Positions 52,563-62,920 of a stretch of 64,000 nucleotides of DNA are shown one piece after another. The stretch is from Providencia huaxiensis (GTDB lineage: Bacteria; Pseudomonadota; Gammaproteobacteria; Enterobacterales; Enterobacteriaceae), in assembly GCF_002843235.3 (NCBI RefSeq), contig NZ_CP031123.2, forward strand, positions 434,001-498,000, written 5' to 3'. The notes beneath the pieces were generated by a model. It did no database searches, was not told the DNA's origin, and saw only the letters and a list, made by a program, of their open reading frames with translations. Numbering within the stretch: position 1 is the stretch's first letter; each line of letters opens with the position of its first letter. A program made the position numbers and the translations under genes.

Positions 52563-54092
52563 TTATTTTTGGCGCCTATTCATAGCAAAACCGAGAATAC
52601 CAAATATAACGACCACTCCCCACATCGGATAATGACTCCAACGTGCGTAAGGTGTTAGTCCAGTTGTTGGTGTGACTTCAGTGGCAAGCGCCGCTGTTTT
52701 AAATTGAGGTAGCATATCTTGTATTGAGCCATCTGCACTGATCACCGCAGTTATCCCGTTATTGGTGGAACGTAATAATGGGCGTCCCAATTCTAATGAA
52801 CGCATGCGCGCCATTTGGAAATGCTGCCATGGGCCGATAGACTGACCAAACCATGCATCATTGGAGACGGTAAGTAAGTAATCGCTATCAGGTTTAAAGT
52901 TATCCCTGACTTGTGTACCTAAAATAATTTCATAGCAAATAGCGGCAGTTAGATGAATATTACCAACCGCTAATTGCGCTTGCTCATAATCGCCACGGCT
53001 AAAACCTGACATCGGCAAATTAAAGAATGGTGCGATAGGGCGCAGCAAATCTTCTAAAGGTACATATTCACCAAATGGCACTAAATGGTGTTTGTTATAG
53101 CGGTTTTTAGATGGATACAAATACGGGTTTTTATCTCCTAATACAATGATTGTATTATAAAAAGTATATTCACCGTCTATCGGGCGTGCATCCACAATTC
53201 CAGTAATTAACTGGGTGTTTGACTCTGCCAATAATTGGTCGAGAGATTTAAGCCACGTTTGGTTATCGAGCTCAACAGAAGGCACCGCTGATTCAGGCCA
53301 AATAATCAAAGACGCTTTTCCGATATAAGGGCGAGAGAGCTCCATATAGGTGTCTTTGGTTTTTTGTAAGAAGCTGGCTTCCCACTTCATTGATTGGGGA
53401 ATGTTGCCTTGAACCAATGCCACTTCCATTTTCTTGCCTTCAAGGGGGGTAAACCATTGTACATTTTTGGCGAGTAATGGGGCAAAAATTAAGGCAGCTG
53501 CAACGGCGAGCGAGATAAAGCTGCGACGTAGGATAGCAAGTACTAACAGACCACTAATGCTAAATAAAAGCAATGTGATCATTTCTACCCCAAATATAGG
53601 GGCGAGTGCTTTCATCGGCCCATCAATCTGGCTATAACCAAATTGTAGCCATGGGAAGCCAGTTAATACCCAACCACGCAGAAATTCAGTGACTTGCCAG
53701 AGAGCTGGCGCCATAAAAACGAAACGCCAAATATTGGCTTTAGGAGCAAGCTTAGCTAGTAAACCACCAAATAGGCCAGTATAAAGCGCAAGGTAAGCGG
53801 CTAATAAAATAACAATAAATACGTTTACAGGGCCCGGCATGCCACCAAAATCGGCAATACTTACGTAAACCCAGTTAACACCACTACCGAATAAGCCAAA
53901 TCCCCAAGCGAAGCCAATAGCAAAAGATTGTTTGGCTGTACGCTGCAAGGTCAGTAGTTGGAGGAAAAGGATAGAAAGCAGTGCGGCAGGCCAGATGTCG
54001 AAAGGCGAAAAAGCCAGTGTTCCACTGGCTCCGAAAATTAAAGCCAGCAGTAACCGCAACCGCTGGCTTTGATAAATAAACGTTGAGTTCAT
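52563..54092 (-). CDS. lnt: Apolipoprotein N-acyltransferase Lnt
   Basis: 509 aa. Seven or so N-terminal membrane spans are followed by a nitrilase-type domain whose catalytic triad is visible: Glu in [10 protein letters not shown], Lys in [13 protein letters not shown], Cys in [10 protein letters not shown]. It adds the third acyl chain to lipoproteins, such as LptE, RlpA and YfiM encoded nearby. The ATG shares its A with the corC stop (TAATG). Confidence 0.97.
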   Translation of the reverse strand: MNSTFIYQSQRLRLLLALIFGASGTLAFSPFDIWPAALLSILFLQLLTLQRTAKQSFAIGFAWGFGLFGSGVNWVYVSIADFGGMPGPVNVFIVILLAAYLALYTGLFGGLLAKLAPKANIWRFVFMAPALWQVTEFLRGWVLTGFPWLQFGYSQIDGPMKALAPIFGVEMITLLLFSISGLLVLAILRRSFISLAVAAALIFAPLLAKNVQWFTPLEGKKMEVALVQGNIPQSMKWEASFLQKTKDTYMELSRPYIGKASLIIWPESAVPSVELDNQTWLKSLDQLLAESNTQLITGIVDARPIDGEYTFYNTIIVLGDKNPYLYPSKNRYNKHHLVPFGEYVPLEDLLRPIAPFFNLPMSGFSRGDYEQAQLAVGNIHLTAAICYEIILGTQVRDNFKPDSDYLLTVSNDAWFGQSIGPWQHFQMARMRSLELGRPLLRSTNNGITAVISADGSIQDMLPQFKTAALATEVTPTTGLTPYARWSHYPMWGVVVIFGILGFAMNRRQK

Positions 54093-54976
54093 TAAGTCTG
54101 TTCTTCTTCCAAAGTTGGAACCGGAGCGTCGTCTGGAATTTTCACGTGAAGCAGAAGGATCCTGCGGCTGTCAGCCATAGCAACTTTAAATTGGTAGTTA
54201 TCTATCGTGATGACTTCACCACGGGAAGGCAGGTGTCCAAAGGCTTGCATAACGAGGCCACCGACGGTATCGACTTCATCGTCACTAAAATGAGTCCCAA
54301 AGGCTTCATTGAAATCTTCAATCTGTGTAAGGGCTCGGACAGAATATGAATGACGGCTGAGTTGACGAATATCAACATCGTCTTGGTCGTCATATTCGTC
54401 TTCAATTTCGCCTACGATGAGCTCTAAAATATCTTCAATGGTCACTAGACCAGAAACGCCACCAAACTCATCGATCACGATAGCCATATGATAGCGTTGA
54501 GAGCGGAATTCTTTGAGTAGTCTGTCTACTCGCTTACTTTCAGGGACAACAACCGCTTGGCGTAATACCTTATCGATGCTAAAAGGCTCTGCGTCGGTAC
54601 GCATAAATGGCAGTAAATCTTTTGCCATCAATAACCCTTCGATATGGTCTTTGTCTTCACTAATAACAGGGAAGCGTGAGTGAGCAGAGTCAATAATGAC
54701 ATCAAGGCACTCATCAAGCGTTTGATTACGTTTTAAGGTAACAATTTGGGAACGCGGGATCATAATGTCGCGTACGCGCTGATCCGCGATATCCATTACC
54801 CCTTCAAGCATTTCGCGGGTATCAGGATCGATCAAATCGTTCTGTTCAGAGTCGCGGATTAATTCGACTAAATCATCACGATTTTTAGGTTCACCATGGA
54901 ATAGGTGATTTAACAGTGCAAAGAACCCTTTCTTAGGACCAGGGTTATCGCTACTCGAAGAGTTATCGTCGCTCAT
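54092..54976 (-). CDS. corC: CorC/HlyC family CBS-domain protein (YbeX)
   Basis: 294 aa from the ATG at 54976, aligning with E. coli CorC (MSDDNS); the frame to 55015 enters an ERIC and is rejected. Tandem CBS domains (about 70-190; [43 protein letters not shown]) and a C-terminal CorC_HlyC domain ([16 protein letters not shown]). Linked to magnesium/cobalt efflux and to ribosome metabolism; the mechanism is unsettled. In operon with lnt. Confidence 0.96.
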   Translation of the reverse strand: MSDDNSSSSDNPGPKKGFFALLNHLFHGEPKNRDDLVELIRDSEQNDLIDPDTREMLEGVMDIADQRVRDIMIPRSQIVTLKRNQTLDECLDVIIDSAHSRFPVISEDKDHIEGLLMAKDLLPFMRTDAEPFSIDKVLRQAVVVPESKRVDRLLKEFRSQRYHMAIVIDEFGGVSGLVTIEDILELIVGEIEDEYDDQDDVDIRQLSRHSYSVRALTQIEDFNEAFGTHFSDDEVDTVGGLVMQAFGHLPSRGEVITIDNYQFKVAMADSRRILLLHVKIPDDAPVPTLEEEQT

Positions 54977-55003
54977 GGCGGTTAATTTAATATTCCTCAA
55001 AAA

Positions 55004-55130
55004 AATACTCGTCATACTTCGAACCGCAGCGTTGTTGGCTGCACTCGGCTACTCGAATCACATACTTATGTATGCTCATCGAGATATCCTAGCTTGCCGC
55101 CTAGCTGCAATTCGAATTATTTAGAGTATT
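55004..55130. repeat. ERIC element (full length) upstream of corC
   Basis: 127 bp, the canonical ERIC length, bounded by AATACTC/GAGTATT. Core AATCACATACTTATGTATGC, then AGCTTGCCGCCTAGCTGCAA and TTCGAATTATTTAGAG. It lies between ybeY and corC, 27 bp before the corC ATG, so it is within or beside the leader of corC-lnt. Confidence 0.94.
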
Positions 55131-55175
55131 CACTCGTCGTATTTCGAACCGCAGCGTTGTTGGCTGCACTTGGCG
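55131..55175. repeat. Truncated second ERIC copy
   Basis: cactcgtcgtatttcgaacc (55131-55150) and the following gcagcgttgttggctgcact repeat the first about 45 bp of the adjoining ERIC almost exactly, then diverge. It directly abuts the full element, giving a tandem ERIC and half-ERIC. Confidence 0.85.
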
Positions 55176-55341
55176 CAAAAGTAGCCCAAGTTAAAGTATT
55201 TGGAGCTTAGGTTAGTTAATAAAAACAGCTTACTGGATTCTTTTTTAGCATAAAATTGACGGTTTATCTGCAAAATAACCGTCAATTTTTTGTAAAGTAA
55301 TGCTTTCTATAAGAAAGACATCTCAAAAAATTATAGTTAGG

Positions 55342-55815
55342 TCACTCTTTTTCTGCAAGGTATGGGTCTTCATAGCCCAATTCAGCGAGAATTTCGGTTT
55401 CTAAACCTTCCATTTCTTCAGCTTCATCATCTTCAATATGGTCATAGCCTAAAAGATGAAGGCAACCATGAACAACCATGTGCGCCCAGTGTTCTTCTGC
55501 CGTTTTTTGTTGCTCAATAGCTTCTTGTTCAACGACTTGGCGACAAATAATTAAATCACCGAGCAAAGGCAGCTCAATTTCTGGCGGAGCTTCAAAGGGG
55601 AATGACAGCACGTTAGTCGGTTTGTCTTTGCCACGATAGGTTAAGTTCAAGTGATGGCTTTCAGGCTCATCAACTACCCGAATAGTGACTTCACTTTGCG
55701 CTTGGAATTTAGGTAAAACAGCGGTTAACCAACGCTGAAACTCGGCTTCCGAAGGTAAACCATCAGGGTTTTCACACGCAATTTGTAAATCGAGAATGAT
55801 GTCAATGCCACTCAT
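55342..55815 (-). CDS. ybeY: Endoribonuclease/rRNA maturation factor YbeY
   Basis: 157 aa. The zinc-binding motif [11 protein letters not shown] (His116, His120, His126) defines the family; TNVLSFPFE is also conserved. It acts in 16S rRNA 3' maturation and ribosome quality control. One base separates it from ybeZ. The ERIC-bearing gap follows before corC. Confidence 0.97.
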   Translation of the reverse strand: MSGIDIILDLQIACENPDGLPSEAEFQRWLTAVLPKFQAQSEVTIRVVDEPESHHLNLTYRGKDKPTNVLSFPFEAPPEIELPLLGDLIICRQVVEQEAIEQQKTAEEHWAHMVVHGCLHLLGYDHIEDDEAEEMEGLETEILAELGYEDPYLAEKE

Positions 55816-56886
55816 TTATAGGTTTTCCTGCTTTTCAAATTGCTTCTGTTGTTCTTTTTCTTCACGTAATTGTTGGCGACGTTTATTGTCTTGTTCTTCC
55901 CATGCTTCATAAGCCATGACGACTTTTGCAACGACGGGATGGCGAACCACGTCTTCGCTGTGGAAGAAATTAAAGCTTAAATCATCCACTTCAGAAAGCA
56001 CTTCAATGGCATGACGTAACCCTGATTTACTACCGCGAGGTAAGTCAACCTGAGTAATATCACCCGTCACAACCGCTTTGGAATTAAAGCCAATACGTGT
56101 TAAAAACATTTTCATCTGTTCGATGGTGGTGTTTTGGCTCTCATCTAAAATAATAAAAGCATCATTCAACGTACGACCACGCATATAGGCCAGCGGCGCG
56201 ACTTCAATAACATTACGCTCAATCAGTTTTTCAACTTTTTCAAAGCCTAACATTTCAAATAGCGCATCATAAAGTGGACGTAGGTAAGGGTCGACTTTTT
56301 GGCTGAGATCTCCCGGTAAAAAACCCAGTTTCTCGCCTGCTTCAACCGCTGGACGGGTGAGCAAAATACGACGAACCTCTTGGCGCTCTAACGCATCTAC
56401 AGCCGCTGCGACCGCTAAGTAGGTTTTCCCTGTACCCGCAGGGCCAATGCCAAACGTTATATCATGGTCTAAAATATTGGCGATATATTGCGCTTGATTT
56501 GGGGTGCGTGGTTTGATCACACCACGTTTAGTTTTAATATTCACCGCTTTACCGTAGTCAGGAATGCTATCGGCAGATTGCTCTAAAACGCGGCTATCCA
56601 TAATGGCTAAGTGAATGTTTTCAGGGTCGATATCAGGGATCACTCCGCGCACGGGCGCGGTGTCGACATACAGTTGACGCAAAATTTTGCTCGCCGCTTG
56701 AACATTCAGTGGCTTACCCGATAACTTAAAACGGTTATCACGGCGATTAATTTCGATAGCAAGACGGCGTTCTAGCTGCTTGATATTATCGTCAAATGGC
56801 CCGCAGAGGCTCATTAAACGCTGGTTATCTGCGGGTTCTAGAAAGATCTCTTGTGTTGCGATTTGCAAATTTTTTGTCTCGGTCAC
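55816..56886 (-). CDS. ybeZ: PhoH-like ATPase YbeZ
   Basis: 356 aa. Walker A GPAGTGKTYLA (about 147-157), Walker B AFIILDESQN, sensor region KAVVTGDITQVDLPRG. It works with YbeY in ribosome maturation; RNA helicase activity is proposed for the family. The start at 56886 is GTG. The C-terminal tail is Lys/Gln/Glu-rich and low in complexity. Operon miaB-ybeZ-ybeY. Confidence 0.96.
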   Translation of the reverse strand: MTETKNLQIATQEIFLEPADNQRLMSLCGPFDDNIKQLERRLAIEINRRDNRFKLSGKPLNVQAASKILRQLYVDTAPVRGVIPDIDPENIHLAIMDSRVLEQSADSIPDYGKAVNIKTKRGVIKPRTPNQAQYIANILDHDITFGIGPAGTGKTYLAVAAAVDALERQEVRRILLTRPAVEAGEKLGFLPGDLSQKVDPYLRPLYDALFEMLGFEKVEKLIERNVIEVAPLAYMRGRTLNDAFIILDESQNTTIEQMKMFLTRIGFNSKAVVTGDITQVDLPRGSKSGLRHAIEVLSEVDDLSFNFFHSEDVVRHPVVAKVVMAYEAWEEQDNKRRQQLREEKEQQKQFEKQENL

Positions 56887-56907
56887 TGAATATCCTATGG
56901 TTGCGGC

Positions 56908-58338
56908 TTAGGGTTGAAAGCTACCAACACCTAGCTCATCTTCTTTACGGGTACGTGCAATAACAGACTCTGGCGATTCATGAACGCGAAGACCCATTTG
57001 GTCTTCTGTACGAATGACTTTACCGCGTAATGAGTTGGTATAGACATCCACAATTTCGACATCCACAAATTTACCGATCATATCCGGTGTGCCTTCAAAG
57101 TTTACCACACGGTTATTTTCAGTACGTCCAGACAGCTCCATGACGTTTTTACGTGATGTTCCTTCAACTAAGATACGTTGAACGGTTCCCACCATTTGTC
57201 GGCTGAAGCTTAACGCCTGCTGATTAATACGCTGTTGCAGTAAGTATAGACGCTGTTTTTTCTCATCTTCAGTTACATCGTCAGGTAAATCTGCTGCTGG
57301 CGTGCCAGGACGTGCGGAATAGACAAAGCTGTAGCTCATATCAAAATTCACGTCTGCAATCAGTTTCATGGTTTTTTCGAAGTCATCGGTTGTTTCACCG
57401 GGGAAGCCCACGATAAAGTCTGAGCTGATTAGAATACCAGGGCGTGCTTCACGCAGTTTGCGAATAATGGCTTTATATTCGAGTGCGGTGTGTGCACGTT
57501 TCATCATGGTCAGGACGCGGTCTGAGCCACTTTGCACTGGGAGGTGCAAGAAGCTGACTAATTCAGGGGTATCGCGGTAGACTTCGATGATATCGTCAGT
57601 AAATTCAATTGGGTGGCTAGTGGTAAAGCGCACACGGTCGATACCATCGATAGCCGCGACTAAACGCAGTAATTCTGCAAATGAGCAAATTTCACCATCA
57701 AAGGTTTCACCGCGGTAGGCATTCACGTTTTGACCTAGCAAGTTAACTTCACGTACACCTTGTGCAGCTAACTGCGCGATTTCAAATAGAATATCATCAC
57801 AAGGGCGGCTAACTTCTTCACCACGGGTGTAAGGCACTACGCAGAAAGTACAATACTTGTTACAGCCTTCCATAATCGAAACGAATGCGGTTGGGCCTTC
57901 AGCACGAGGTTCTGGCAACCGGTCAAATTTTTCAATTTCAGGGAAGCTGATATCGATAACTGGGCTGCGCGTACCTTGAACTTGGTTTATCATCTCAGGC
58001 AAACGGTGCAACGTTTGCGGGCCGAAAACGATGTCAACGCTTGGCGCACGTTGGCGAATAAAATCCCCTTCTTGTGAAGCGACACAGCCGCCTACACCAA
58101 TAATAATGTCAGGGTTTTTGTCTTTAAAGAATTTCCAACGACCAAGTTGATGGAAGACTTTTTCTTGTGCTTTTTCACGAATTGAACAGGTATTAAGCAG
58201 TAATAAATCTGCTTCTTCTGCAACTTCAGTGAGTTGATAACCATGGGTATTTTCTAATAAAGAAACCATTTTGGATGAGTCATACTCATTCATCTGGCAA
58301 CCCCAAGTTTTAATGTATAGCTTTTTATTCGTCGACAT
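56908..58338 (-). CDS. miaB: tRNA-2-methylthio-N6-dimethylallyladenosine synthase MiaB
   Basis: 476 aa. Methylthiotransferase: N-terminal UPF0004 domain with cluster cysteines ([35 protein letters not shown]), radical SAM motif CNKYCTFC (about 157-164), and C-terminal TRAM domain ([23 protein letters not shown]). It completes ms2i6A37 on tRNAs reading UNN codons. First gene of the operon, divergent from ubiF as in E. coli. Confidence 0.98.
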   Translation of the reverse strand: MSTNKKLYIKTWGCQMNEYDSSKMVSLLENTHGYQLTEVAEEADLLLLNTCSIREKAQEKVFHQLGRWKFFKDKNPDIIIGVGGCVASQEGDFIRQRAPSVDIVFGPQTLHRLPEMINQVQGTRSPVIDISFPEIEKFDRLPEPRAEGPTAFVSIMEGCNKYCTFCVVPYTRGEEVSRPCDDILFEIAQLAAQGVREVNLLGQNVNAYRGETFDGEICSFAELLRLVAAIDGIDRVRFTTSHPIEFTDDIIEVYRDTPELVSFLHLPVQSGSDRVLTMMKRAHTALEYKAIIRKLREARPGILISSDFIVGFPGETTDDFEKTMKLIADVNFDMSYSFVYSARPGTPAADLPDDVTEDEKKQRLYLLQQRINQQALSFSRQMVGTVQRILVEGTSRKNVMELSGRTENNRVVNFEGTPDMIGKFVDVEIVDVYTNSLRGKVIRTEDQMGLRVHESPESVIARTRKEDELGVGSFQP

Positions 58339-58816
58339 GTCGTATATCCGGTGTTTTCGAAGCGGCTAGTGTAATGGACTCCGAAACGCGTTGTAAATCC
58401 AAAGTCCTACCCTTTATATTTGGGAAGTCGCATGCATTTTGATTAAGGACATCATTGTATGATGGGATAAATGCAAAGATATTTAAAATAATATCACTAC
58501 ACGAAATCTAAGGGCAGGCAATTTGCCTATTGTTTTAAAATTAGCACGTATTGTATTCATTTGCGGCATCAGTGACCAGAGGATGTTGCAAAATTGTGGT
58601 TGTTTTTTGTGCAAATTAAAGTGTTTTCAGTAAAATACACTATTTGTAAGGTTATAAAGAAGAGGGAAACCAATGACCTCTAAGTCTTCAATGCCTATAT
58701 TTCCTGTGAGAATCATCATTTTTCGGTACAATACCTTTATCAACGTGGTCACTGTTATCAAATAATAACCTTTATTAAACAGAGACCTTTATTAAACAGT
58801 AAATAGTAGCGAACGT
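58339..58816. other. Divergent intergenic region miaB-ubiF
   Basis: 478 bp carrying both promoters. No ORF of merit. A 17-bp tandem duplication lies immediately before ubiF (see separate entry). No clear Shine-Dalgarno for ubiF. Confidence 0.6.
58768..58799 (+). repeat. 17-bp tandem duplication in the ubiF leader
   Basis: ACCTTTATTAAACAGAG (58768-58784) is followed at once by ACCTTTATTAAACAG (58785-58799), 15 of 15 identical. It ends 17 bp before the ubiF ATG. Confidence 0.9.
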
Positions 58817-60004
58817 ATGAATAAATTAATCGAATCTTATGATGTTGTCGTCGTTGGTGCAGGTATGACTGGCGCGGCAGCAGCATTGGGCTTTGCTCAA
58901 GAAGGCATGCGAGTCGCTTTGCTTGAAAAAGCACAACCTGCGGCCTTTGACTCACAAAGTGCTCCTGATGTTCGTATTTCTGCGATTAGCCGCGCTTCTG
59001 TTGAATTGTTGGAACAATTAGGTGCTTGGCAACATGTGAAAGCAATGCGGAGTGCGCCATATCGCCAGTTAGAAACATGGGAAGAGCCCGATAGCAATGT
59101 GGTTTTCGATGCTCAAAGCCTTGGGTTGCCTGAACTCGGTTTTATGGTAGAAAACCGTGTGTTACAACTTGCATTGTGGCAAGAATGTGAAAAATACAGC
59201 AATCTAGACCTTGTCTGTCCTGCGAGACTTATCAATTTATATCAATCTAAGCAGCAAAAAGAGTGGATGTTAGCATTAGATGATGGCCGAACTTTGCAGG
59301 CTAAGCTTGTTGTCGGCGCCGATGGTGCGAACTCGCAAGTTCGCAAAATGGCAGGGATTGGTAGCCGAGGCTGGCAGTATCGCCAATCATGCATGTTAAT
59401 TAGCATTCAAACACAACAGCCTCAGCAAGATAAAACATGGCAGCAGTTTTTCCCTTCAGGGCCTAGGGCATTTTTACCTCTGTATGATAATTGGGCTTCA
59501 TTAGTCTGGTATGACAGTCCCGCAAAGATTAGGCGTTTACAAGGTATGTCAATGGAACAGTTAACTGGAGCGGTTTCTGAAGCCTTTCCTGAACGTTTAG
59601 GGCCGATTACGGCGATAGCTTCCGGGGCATTTCCACTGACCCGCCACCATGCAAGTCGATATGTGATGGACGGATTAGCACTGATTGGCGATGCAGCCCA
59701 TACCATCAACCCATTAGCGGGGCAGGGGGTGAATTTAGGCTACCGAGATGTTGATGCTCTGCTGAAAGAAGTGGTTTACGCGCGTGAATACATACAGCCT
59801 TGGCATTCCCTTGATGTATTAAAACGTTATCAACGCCGTCGTTTGCCTGATAATTTAATCATGCAAGCTGGAATGGATGTGTTTTATATGGCATTTAGTG
59901 AAAAGTTACCGGGATTGAAAATAGTTAGGAATCTTGGGTTGATGGCGGCACAGCGCGCCGGAGAAGCAAAAAAACTGGCGCTGAAGTATGCGTTAGGGTT
60001 ATAG
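58817..60004 (+). CDS. ubiF: 3-demethoxyubiquinol 3-hydroxylase UbiF
   Basis: 395 aa flavoprotein hydroxylase of ubiquinone synthesis (C6 hydroxylation of demethoxyubiquinol). FAD motifs: dinucleotide-binding VVVGAGMTGAAAALGF (about 10-25), GADGANSQVRKMAGI, and the GD motif ALIGDAAHTINPLAGQGVNLGYRD. Convergent with dctA across a bidirectional terminator. Same position beside miaB as in E. coli. Confidence 0.96.
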   Translation: MNKLIESYDVVVVGAGMTGAAAALGFAQEGMRVALLEKAQPAAFDSQSAPDVRISAISRASVELLEQLGAWQHVKAMRSAPYRQLETWEEPDSNVVFDAQSLGLPELGFMVENRVLQLALWQECEKYSNLDLVCPARLINLYQSKQQKEWMLALDDGRTLQAKLVVGADGANSQVRKMAGIGSRGWQYRQSCMLISIQTQQPQQDKTWQQFFPSGPRAFLPLYDNWASLVWYDSPAKIRRLQGMSMEQLTGAVSEAFPERLGPITAIASGAFPLTRHHASRYVMDGLALIGDAAHTINPLAGQGVNLGYRDVDALLKEVVYAREYIQPWHSLDVLKRYQRRRLPDNLIMQAGMDVFYMAFSEKLPGLKIVRNLGLMAAQRAGEAKKLALKYALGL

Positions 60005-60022
60005 AACTTATCTTAGATATAT

Positions 60023-60050
60023 AAATAGGCCGCAAATTAGCGGCCTATTT
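60023..60050. terminator. Bidirectional terminator ubiF/dctA
   Basis: AAATAGGCCGC-AAATTA-GCGGCCTATTT, an 11-bp stem with A and T flanks on both strands, between convergent genes. Confidence 0.93.
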
Positions 60051-60073
60051 ATTATTAAATGAAGAAGTTAGTG

Positions 60074-61429
60074 CTATTTATTATTGGCTAAATCAATCGG
60101 CTGAATGTTGCTTGTATCTGTATTGATGTTGTCATCTTCAGTAATCACTGAATCTAAAGTTTCATTTTTTGCTGAAAATGCATGAGCCAGCTTTTCTGTG
60201 TCGAGTTCTTTTTCCCAACGTGCAACAACGATACACGCACATGCGTTGCCGACTAAGTTAGTTAAAGCGCGGCACTCAGACATAAATCGGTCGATACCTA
60301 AAATAAGCGCCATACCTGCAACAGGAACGCTTGGTACCACCATCAAAGTGGCTGCTAAGGTAATAAAACCTGCACCCGTTACACCAGCTGCCCCCTTCGA
60401 GCTTATCATGGCAACTAGCAGCAATGAAATTTGTTCCCAAATAGTCAGTTCAATATTGGTGGCTTGGGCAATAAATAATGCGGCCATCGTCATGTAGATG
60501 TTGGTGCCATCAAGGTTGAATGAATAACCAGTAGGGATCACTAAGCCTACAACAGATTTTTCACACCCCGCATGTTCCATTTTTCGCATTAAACTTGGTA
60601 ATGCGGCCTCAGAAGAAGAAGTTCCTAATACTAACCAGAGTTCATCTTTGATGTACTTAATCAGTTCAATGATTGAGAAACCGTTATATTTGGCTACCGC
60701 CCCCAACACCAGTAAGACAAATAGCAGTGATGTTATATAGAAAGTCATAATCAGCATCATTAAGTTGCCGATAGAGGATATTCCATATTTACCAATGGTA
60801 AATGCCATTGCACCGAATGCCCCGATAGGGGCGAGTTTCATTAGCATCGCCACCATCTTGAATACAGGCTCTGAGAAGTTTTGTAGCAGTTTTACTATTG
60901 GCTCACCGTGTTTACCTGTTGCTGCGAGTGCTAATCCGAAAATGATAGAAATAAACAGAACTTGTAGGATGTTACCGTTGACCAATGGACTAATGACGGT
61001 ATCAGGGATGATATTCATCAAAAAGCTGACAATCGAGGATTCGTGTGCTTTTTCAACGTAGGTGGCAACTTTGCTGCTATCCAAAGTCGCAGGGTCAATA
61101 TTAAGCCCCGAGCCTGGACGAATGATATTCGCGACGATAAGACCGATGATGAGAGCAATTGTCGAGAAAGTGATGAAGTAGAGCATTGCTTTACCTGCGA
61201 CACTTCCCACGGCCTTCATGTTTGACATCCCTGATATACCAGTGACAACAGTTAAGAAGATAACTGGTGCGATAATCATTTTAACGATTTTGATGAATGC
61301 ATCACCAAGCGGTTTTAATGACTCTCCAATGTCTGGAAAAAAGTGACCAAGTGCTATACCCAGAACGATGGCTACTATCACTTGAACATATAATATTTTA
61401 TATATTGGTTGCTTTATCATGTTTCGCAT
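60074..61429 (-). CDS. dctA: C4-dicarboxylate:cation symporter DctA
   Basis: 451 aa from the ATG at 61429 (AGAGAAAA upstream); MIKQP at 61420 is also possible, and the frame to 61615 adds an unlikely 62-residue leader. DAACS family: about eight membrane spans, [14 protein letters not shown] hairpin 1, [22 protein letters not shown], and [14 protein letters not shown] hairpin 2. It takes up succinate, fumarate and malate. The C-terminal tail (about 415-451) is acidic and diverges from E. coli. Not part of this region in E. coli, so its position is a lineage difference. Confidence 0.92.
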   Translation of the reverse strand: MRNMIKQPIYKILYVQVIVAIVLGIALGHFFPDIGESLKPLGDAFIKIVKMIIAPVIFLTVVTGISGMSNMKAVGSVAGKAMLYFITFSTIALIIGLIVANIIRPGSGLNIDPATLDSSKVATYVEKAHESSIVSFLMNIIPDTVISPLVNGNILQVLFISIIFGLALAATGKHGEPIVKLLQNFSEPVFKMVAMLMKLAPIGAFGAMAFTIGKYGISSIGNLMMLIMTFYITSLLFVLLVLGAVAKYNGFSIIELIKYIKDELWLVLGTSSSEAALPSLMRKMEHAGCEKSVVGLVIPTGYSFNLDGTNIYMTMAALFIAQATNIELTIWEQISLLLVAMISSKGAAGVTGAGFITLAATLMVVPSVPVAGMALILGIDRFMSECRALTNLVGNACACIVVARWEKELDTEKLAHAFSAKNETLDSVITEDDNINTDTSNIQPIDLANNK

Positions 61430-62004
61430 AAATTTTCTCTGTAAAAATGTTGCGTTTGGTAATTTATAATTATTAGGTTTAAAACTTTTATTAGAGTTTT
61501 TGAGAGCTAATTTAGTTGGAATGGAGGAAGGGGCTGAATTCATTAGTACCAGGGGGTGATAATAATTTGACTGGTAATAATCATACCTAACTACAATTCT
61601 AGGGAAGGTTACCACTTTAAATGGTTACATAGAAATGATTGAAGTCACATATTTGATAGAAAAGTTACCCAAACGTAAATTTTATAGGGTAAATGTTGCC
61701 CTAAGATCACTTTTAGCGATTAAGTTGCTACTTATTTAGTGGTGTTGGGATTAAATAAATAAAGATATCGCCAAAAAATAATCAGTTAAGCTAAAAAACA
61801 GAGGTGAAAATATAGAAAACAGTGGAAATGAATCCCCTGTTTATTAAAAAACGAACGTGTCTGCTGTTTTTTTATTTTTTATTTCATTTATCAATAAAAG
61901 TGATAAGAGAGATTAGAGGTAGGGTTTTGTACATAAATACGTTATGCCTAAATGCACTGCGGGGTATTAAGGGAAATCTAATTTATGGGGGATTAAAGAG
62001 AGAA
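61430..62004. other. Intergenic region dctA-tRNA cluster
   Basis: 575 bp, AT-rich. It should hold the dctA promoter. AATGA-TTGAAG-TCACA at 61634-61649 is a weak CRP-like site. The ORF that can be drawn at 61822-62148 runs into antisense tRNA and is rejected. No clear terminator for the tRNA operon was found. Confidence 0.5.
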
Positions 62005-62079
62005 TGGCTGGGGTACCAGGATTCGAACCTGGGGATGCCAGGATCAAAACCTGGTGCCTTACCGCTTGGCGATACCCCA
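62005..62079 (-). tRNA. tRNA-Gln (TTG), copy 3 of the operon
   Basis: 75 nt with encoded CCA; acceptor tggggta/taccccagcca; anticodon loop TTTTGAT, hence TTG. It differs from the other two copies by one base next to the T stem (gcatccccagg rather than gcattcccagg). Last gene of the operon; in E. coli the corresponding glnV reads CAG. Confidence 0.97.
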
Positions 62080-62090
62080 ACAAAAAGAAA

Positions 62091-62167
62091 TGGTAGCTAC
62101 GACGGGATTCGAACCTGTGACCCCAACATTATGAGTGTTGTGCTCTAACCAGCTGAGCTACATAGCC
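62091..62167 (-). tRNA. tRNA-Met (CAT), elongator, copy 2
   Basis: 77 nt with CCA; anticodon CAT in loop ctcataa. Acceptor ggctatg against cgtagct, giving a G1-U72 wobble and a U6-G67 wobble, unlike the perfect stem of the other Met gene. Corresponds to metU by position. Confidence 0.96.
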
Positions 62168-62215
62168 ATTATAATTTCTTTGAAATGATTGTTTGCAACA
62201 AGAAGGGAAAGTAGA

Positions 62216-62290
62216 TGGCTGGGGTACCAGGATTCGAACCTGGGAATGCCAGGATCAAAACCTGGTGCCTTACCGCTTGGCGATACCCCA
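62216..62290 (-). tRNA. tRNA-Gln (TTG), copy 2
   Basis: 75 nt with CCA; anticodon TTG; identical in sequence to the copy at 62323-62397. Corresponds to glnW by position. Confidence 0.97.
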
Positions 62291-62322
62291 TCCGGGAAAT
62301 TCTACTATTGATTGTATTAAGA

Positions 62323-62397
62323 TGGCTGGGGTACCAGGATTCGAACCTGGGAATGCCAGGATCAAAACCTGGTGCCTTACCGCTTGGCGATACCCCA
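62323..62397 (-). tRNA. tRNA-Gln (TTG), copy 1
   Basis: 75 nt with CCA; anticodon TTG. Corresponds to glnU by position in a metT-leuW-glnU-glnW-metU-type operon. Confidence 0.97.
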
Positions 62398-62427
62398 ATC
62401 TTAAATTCAATACTACCGAGAAGGAAA

Positions 62428-62512
62428 TGGTGCGGGAGACAAGACTTGAACTTGCACACCTTGCGGCGCCAGAACCTAAATCTGGTGCGTCTACCAATTT
62501 CGCCACTCCCGC
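62428..62512 (-). tRNA. leuW: tRNA-Leu (TAG)
   Basis: 85 nt class II tRNA with CCA. Acceptor gcgggag/ctcccgc, anticodon loop TTTAGGT giving TAG, long variable arm (cgccgcaaggtgtg). Same place as E. coli leuW. Confidence 0.97.
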
Positions 62513-62519
62513 AAAATAA

Positions 62520-62596
62520 TGGTGGCTATGACGGGATTCGAACCTGTGACCCCAACATTATGAGTGTTGTGCTCTAACCAGCTGAGCTACATAGCC
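62520..62596 (-). tRNA. metT: tRNA-Met (CAT), elongator, copy 1
   Basis: 77 nt with CCA; acceptor ggctatg/catagcc fully paired; anticodon CAT. G1-C72 pairing marks it as elongator, not initiator. First gene of the operon. Confidence 0.97.
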
Positions 62597-62628
62597 ATCT
62601 TTTTTTGCATAACCTTCGTCGGCGTTGC

Positions 62629-62664
62629 GGGGCGCATTATGCTAATTACAGACACGACAGTCAA
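62629..62664 (-). promoter_or_regulatory. Sigma70 promoter of the tRNA operon with GC-rich discriminator
   Basis: On the minus strand TTGACT (62659-62664), a 17-bp spacer, CATAAT (62636-62641), then the discriminator GCGCCCC (62629-62635). The GC-rich discriminator is the known mark of stringently controlled stable-RNA promoters. About 35 bp before the first tRNA. Confidence 0.88.
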
Positions 62665-62920
62665 CAGCTTTTTGCACTATTTTTCAGAAAATGCGTCTGT
62701 TTGTTTGATGAATAATCATTTTGTCGATAAAGCCAGCAAAAAACAAGCCCATATTTGAAAAAAATCACTTTTTATCTTACCTGTTAGATAAATGTAATTT
62801 TGGTGACGCGTGAAGTAATACAGTGAAAGAACGCAAAAATTTGTAACAGGAACAAAGCAGGAAGAAGACGAAGCGATTGAAAAATAGCCTATGAAACGAA
62901 ACGTTCAAATTGTTGCTAAT

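Noticed and set aside
61430..61615. 62-residue N-terminal extension of DctA
   Set aside because: Not hydrophobic, not family-like, and the ATG at 61429 matches the known N terminus.
61634..61649. CRP site upstream of dctA
   Set aside because: Only one half-site is good (TCACA) and the other matches 3 of 5; kept only as a remark in the intergenic entry.
61822..62577. ORFs of 96-120 codons with repeated WLGYQDSNLGMPGSKPGA-type peptides
   Set aside because: These are antisense translations of the Gln, Met and Leu tRNA genes, a well-known annotation artefact.
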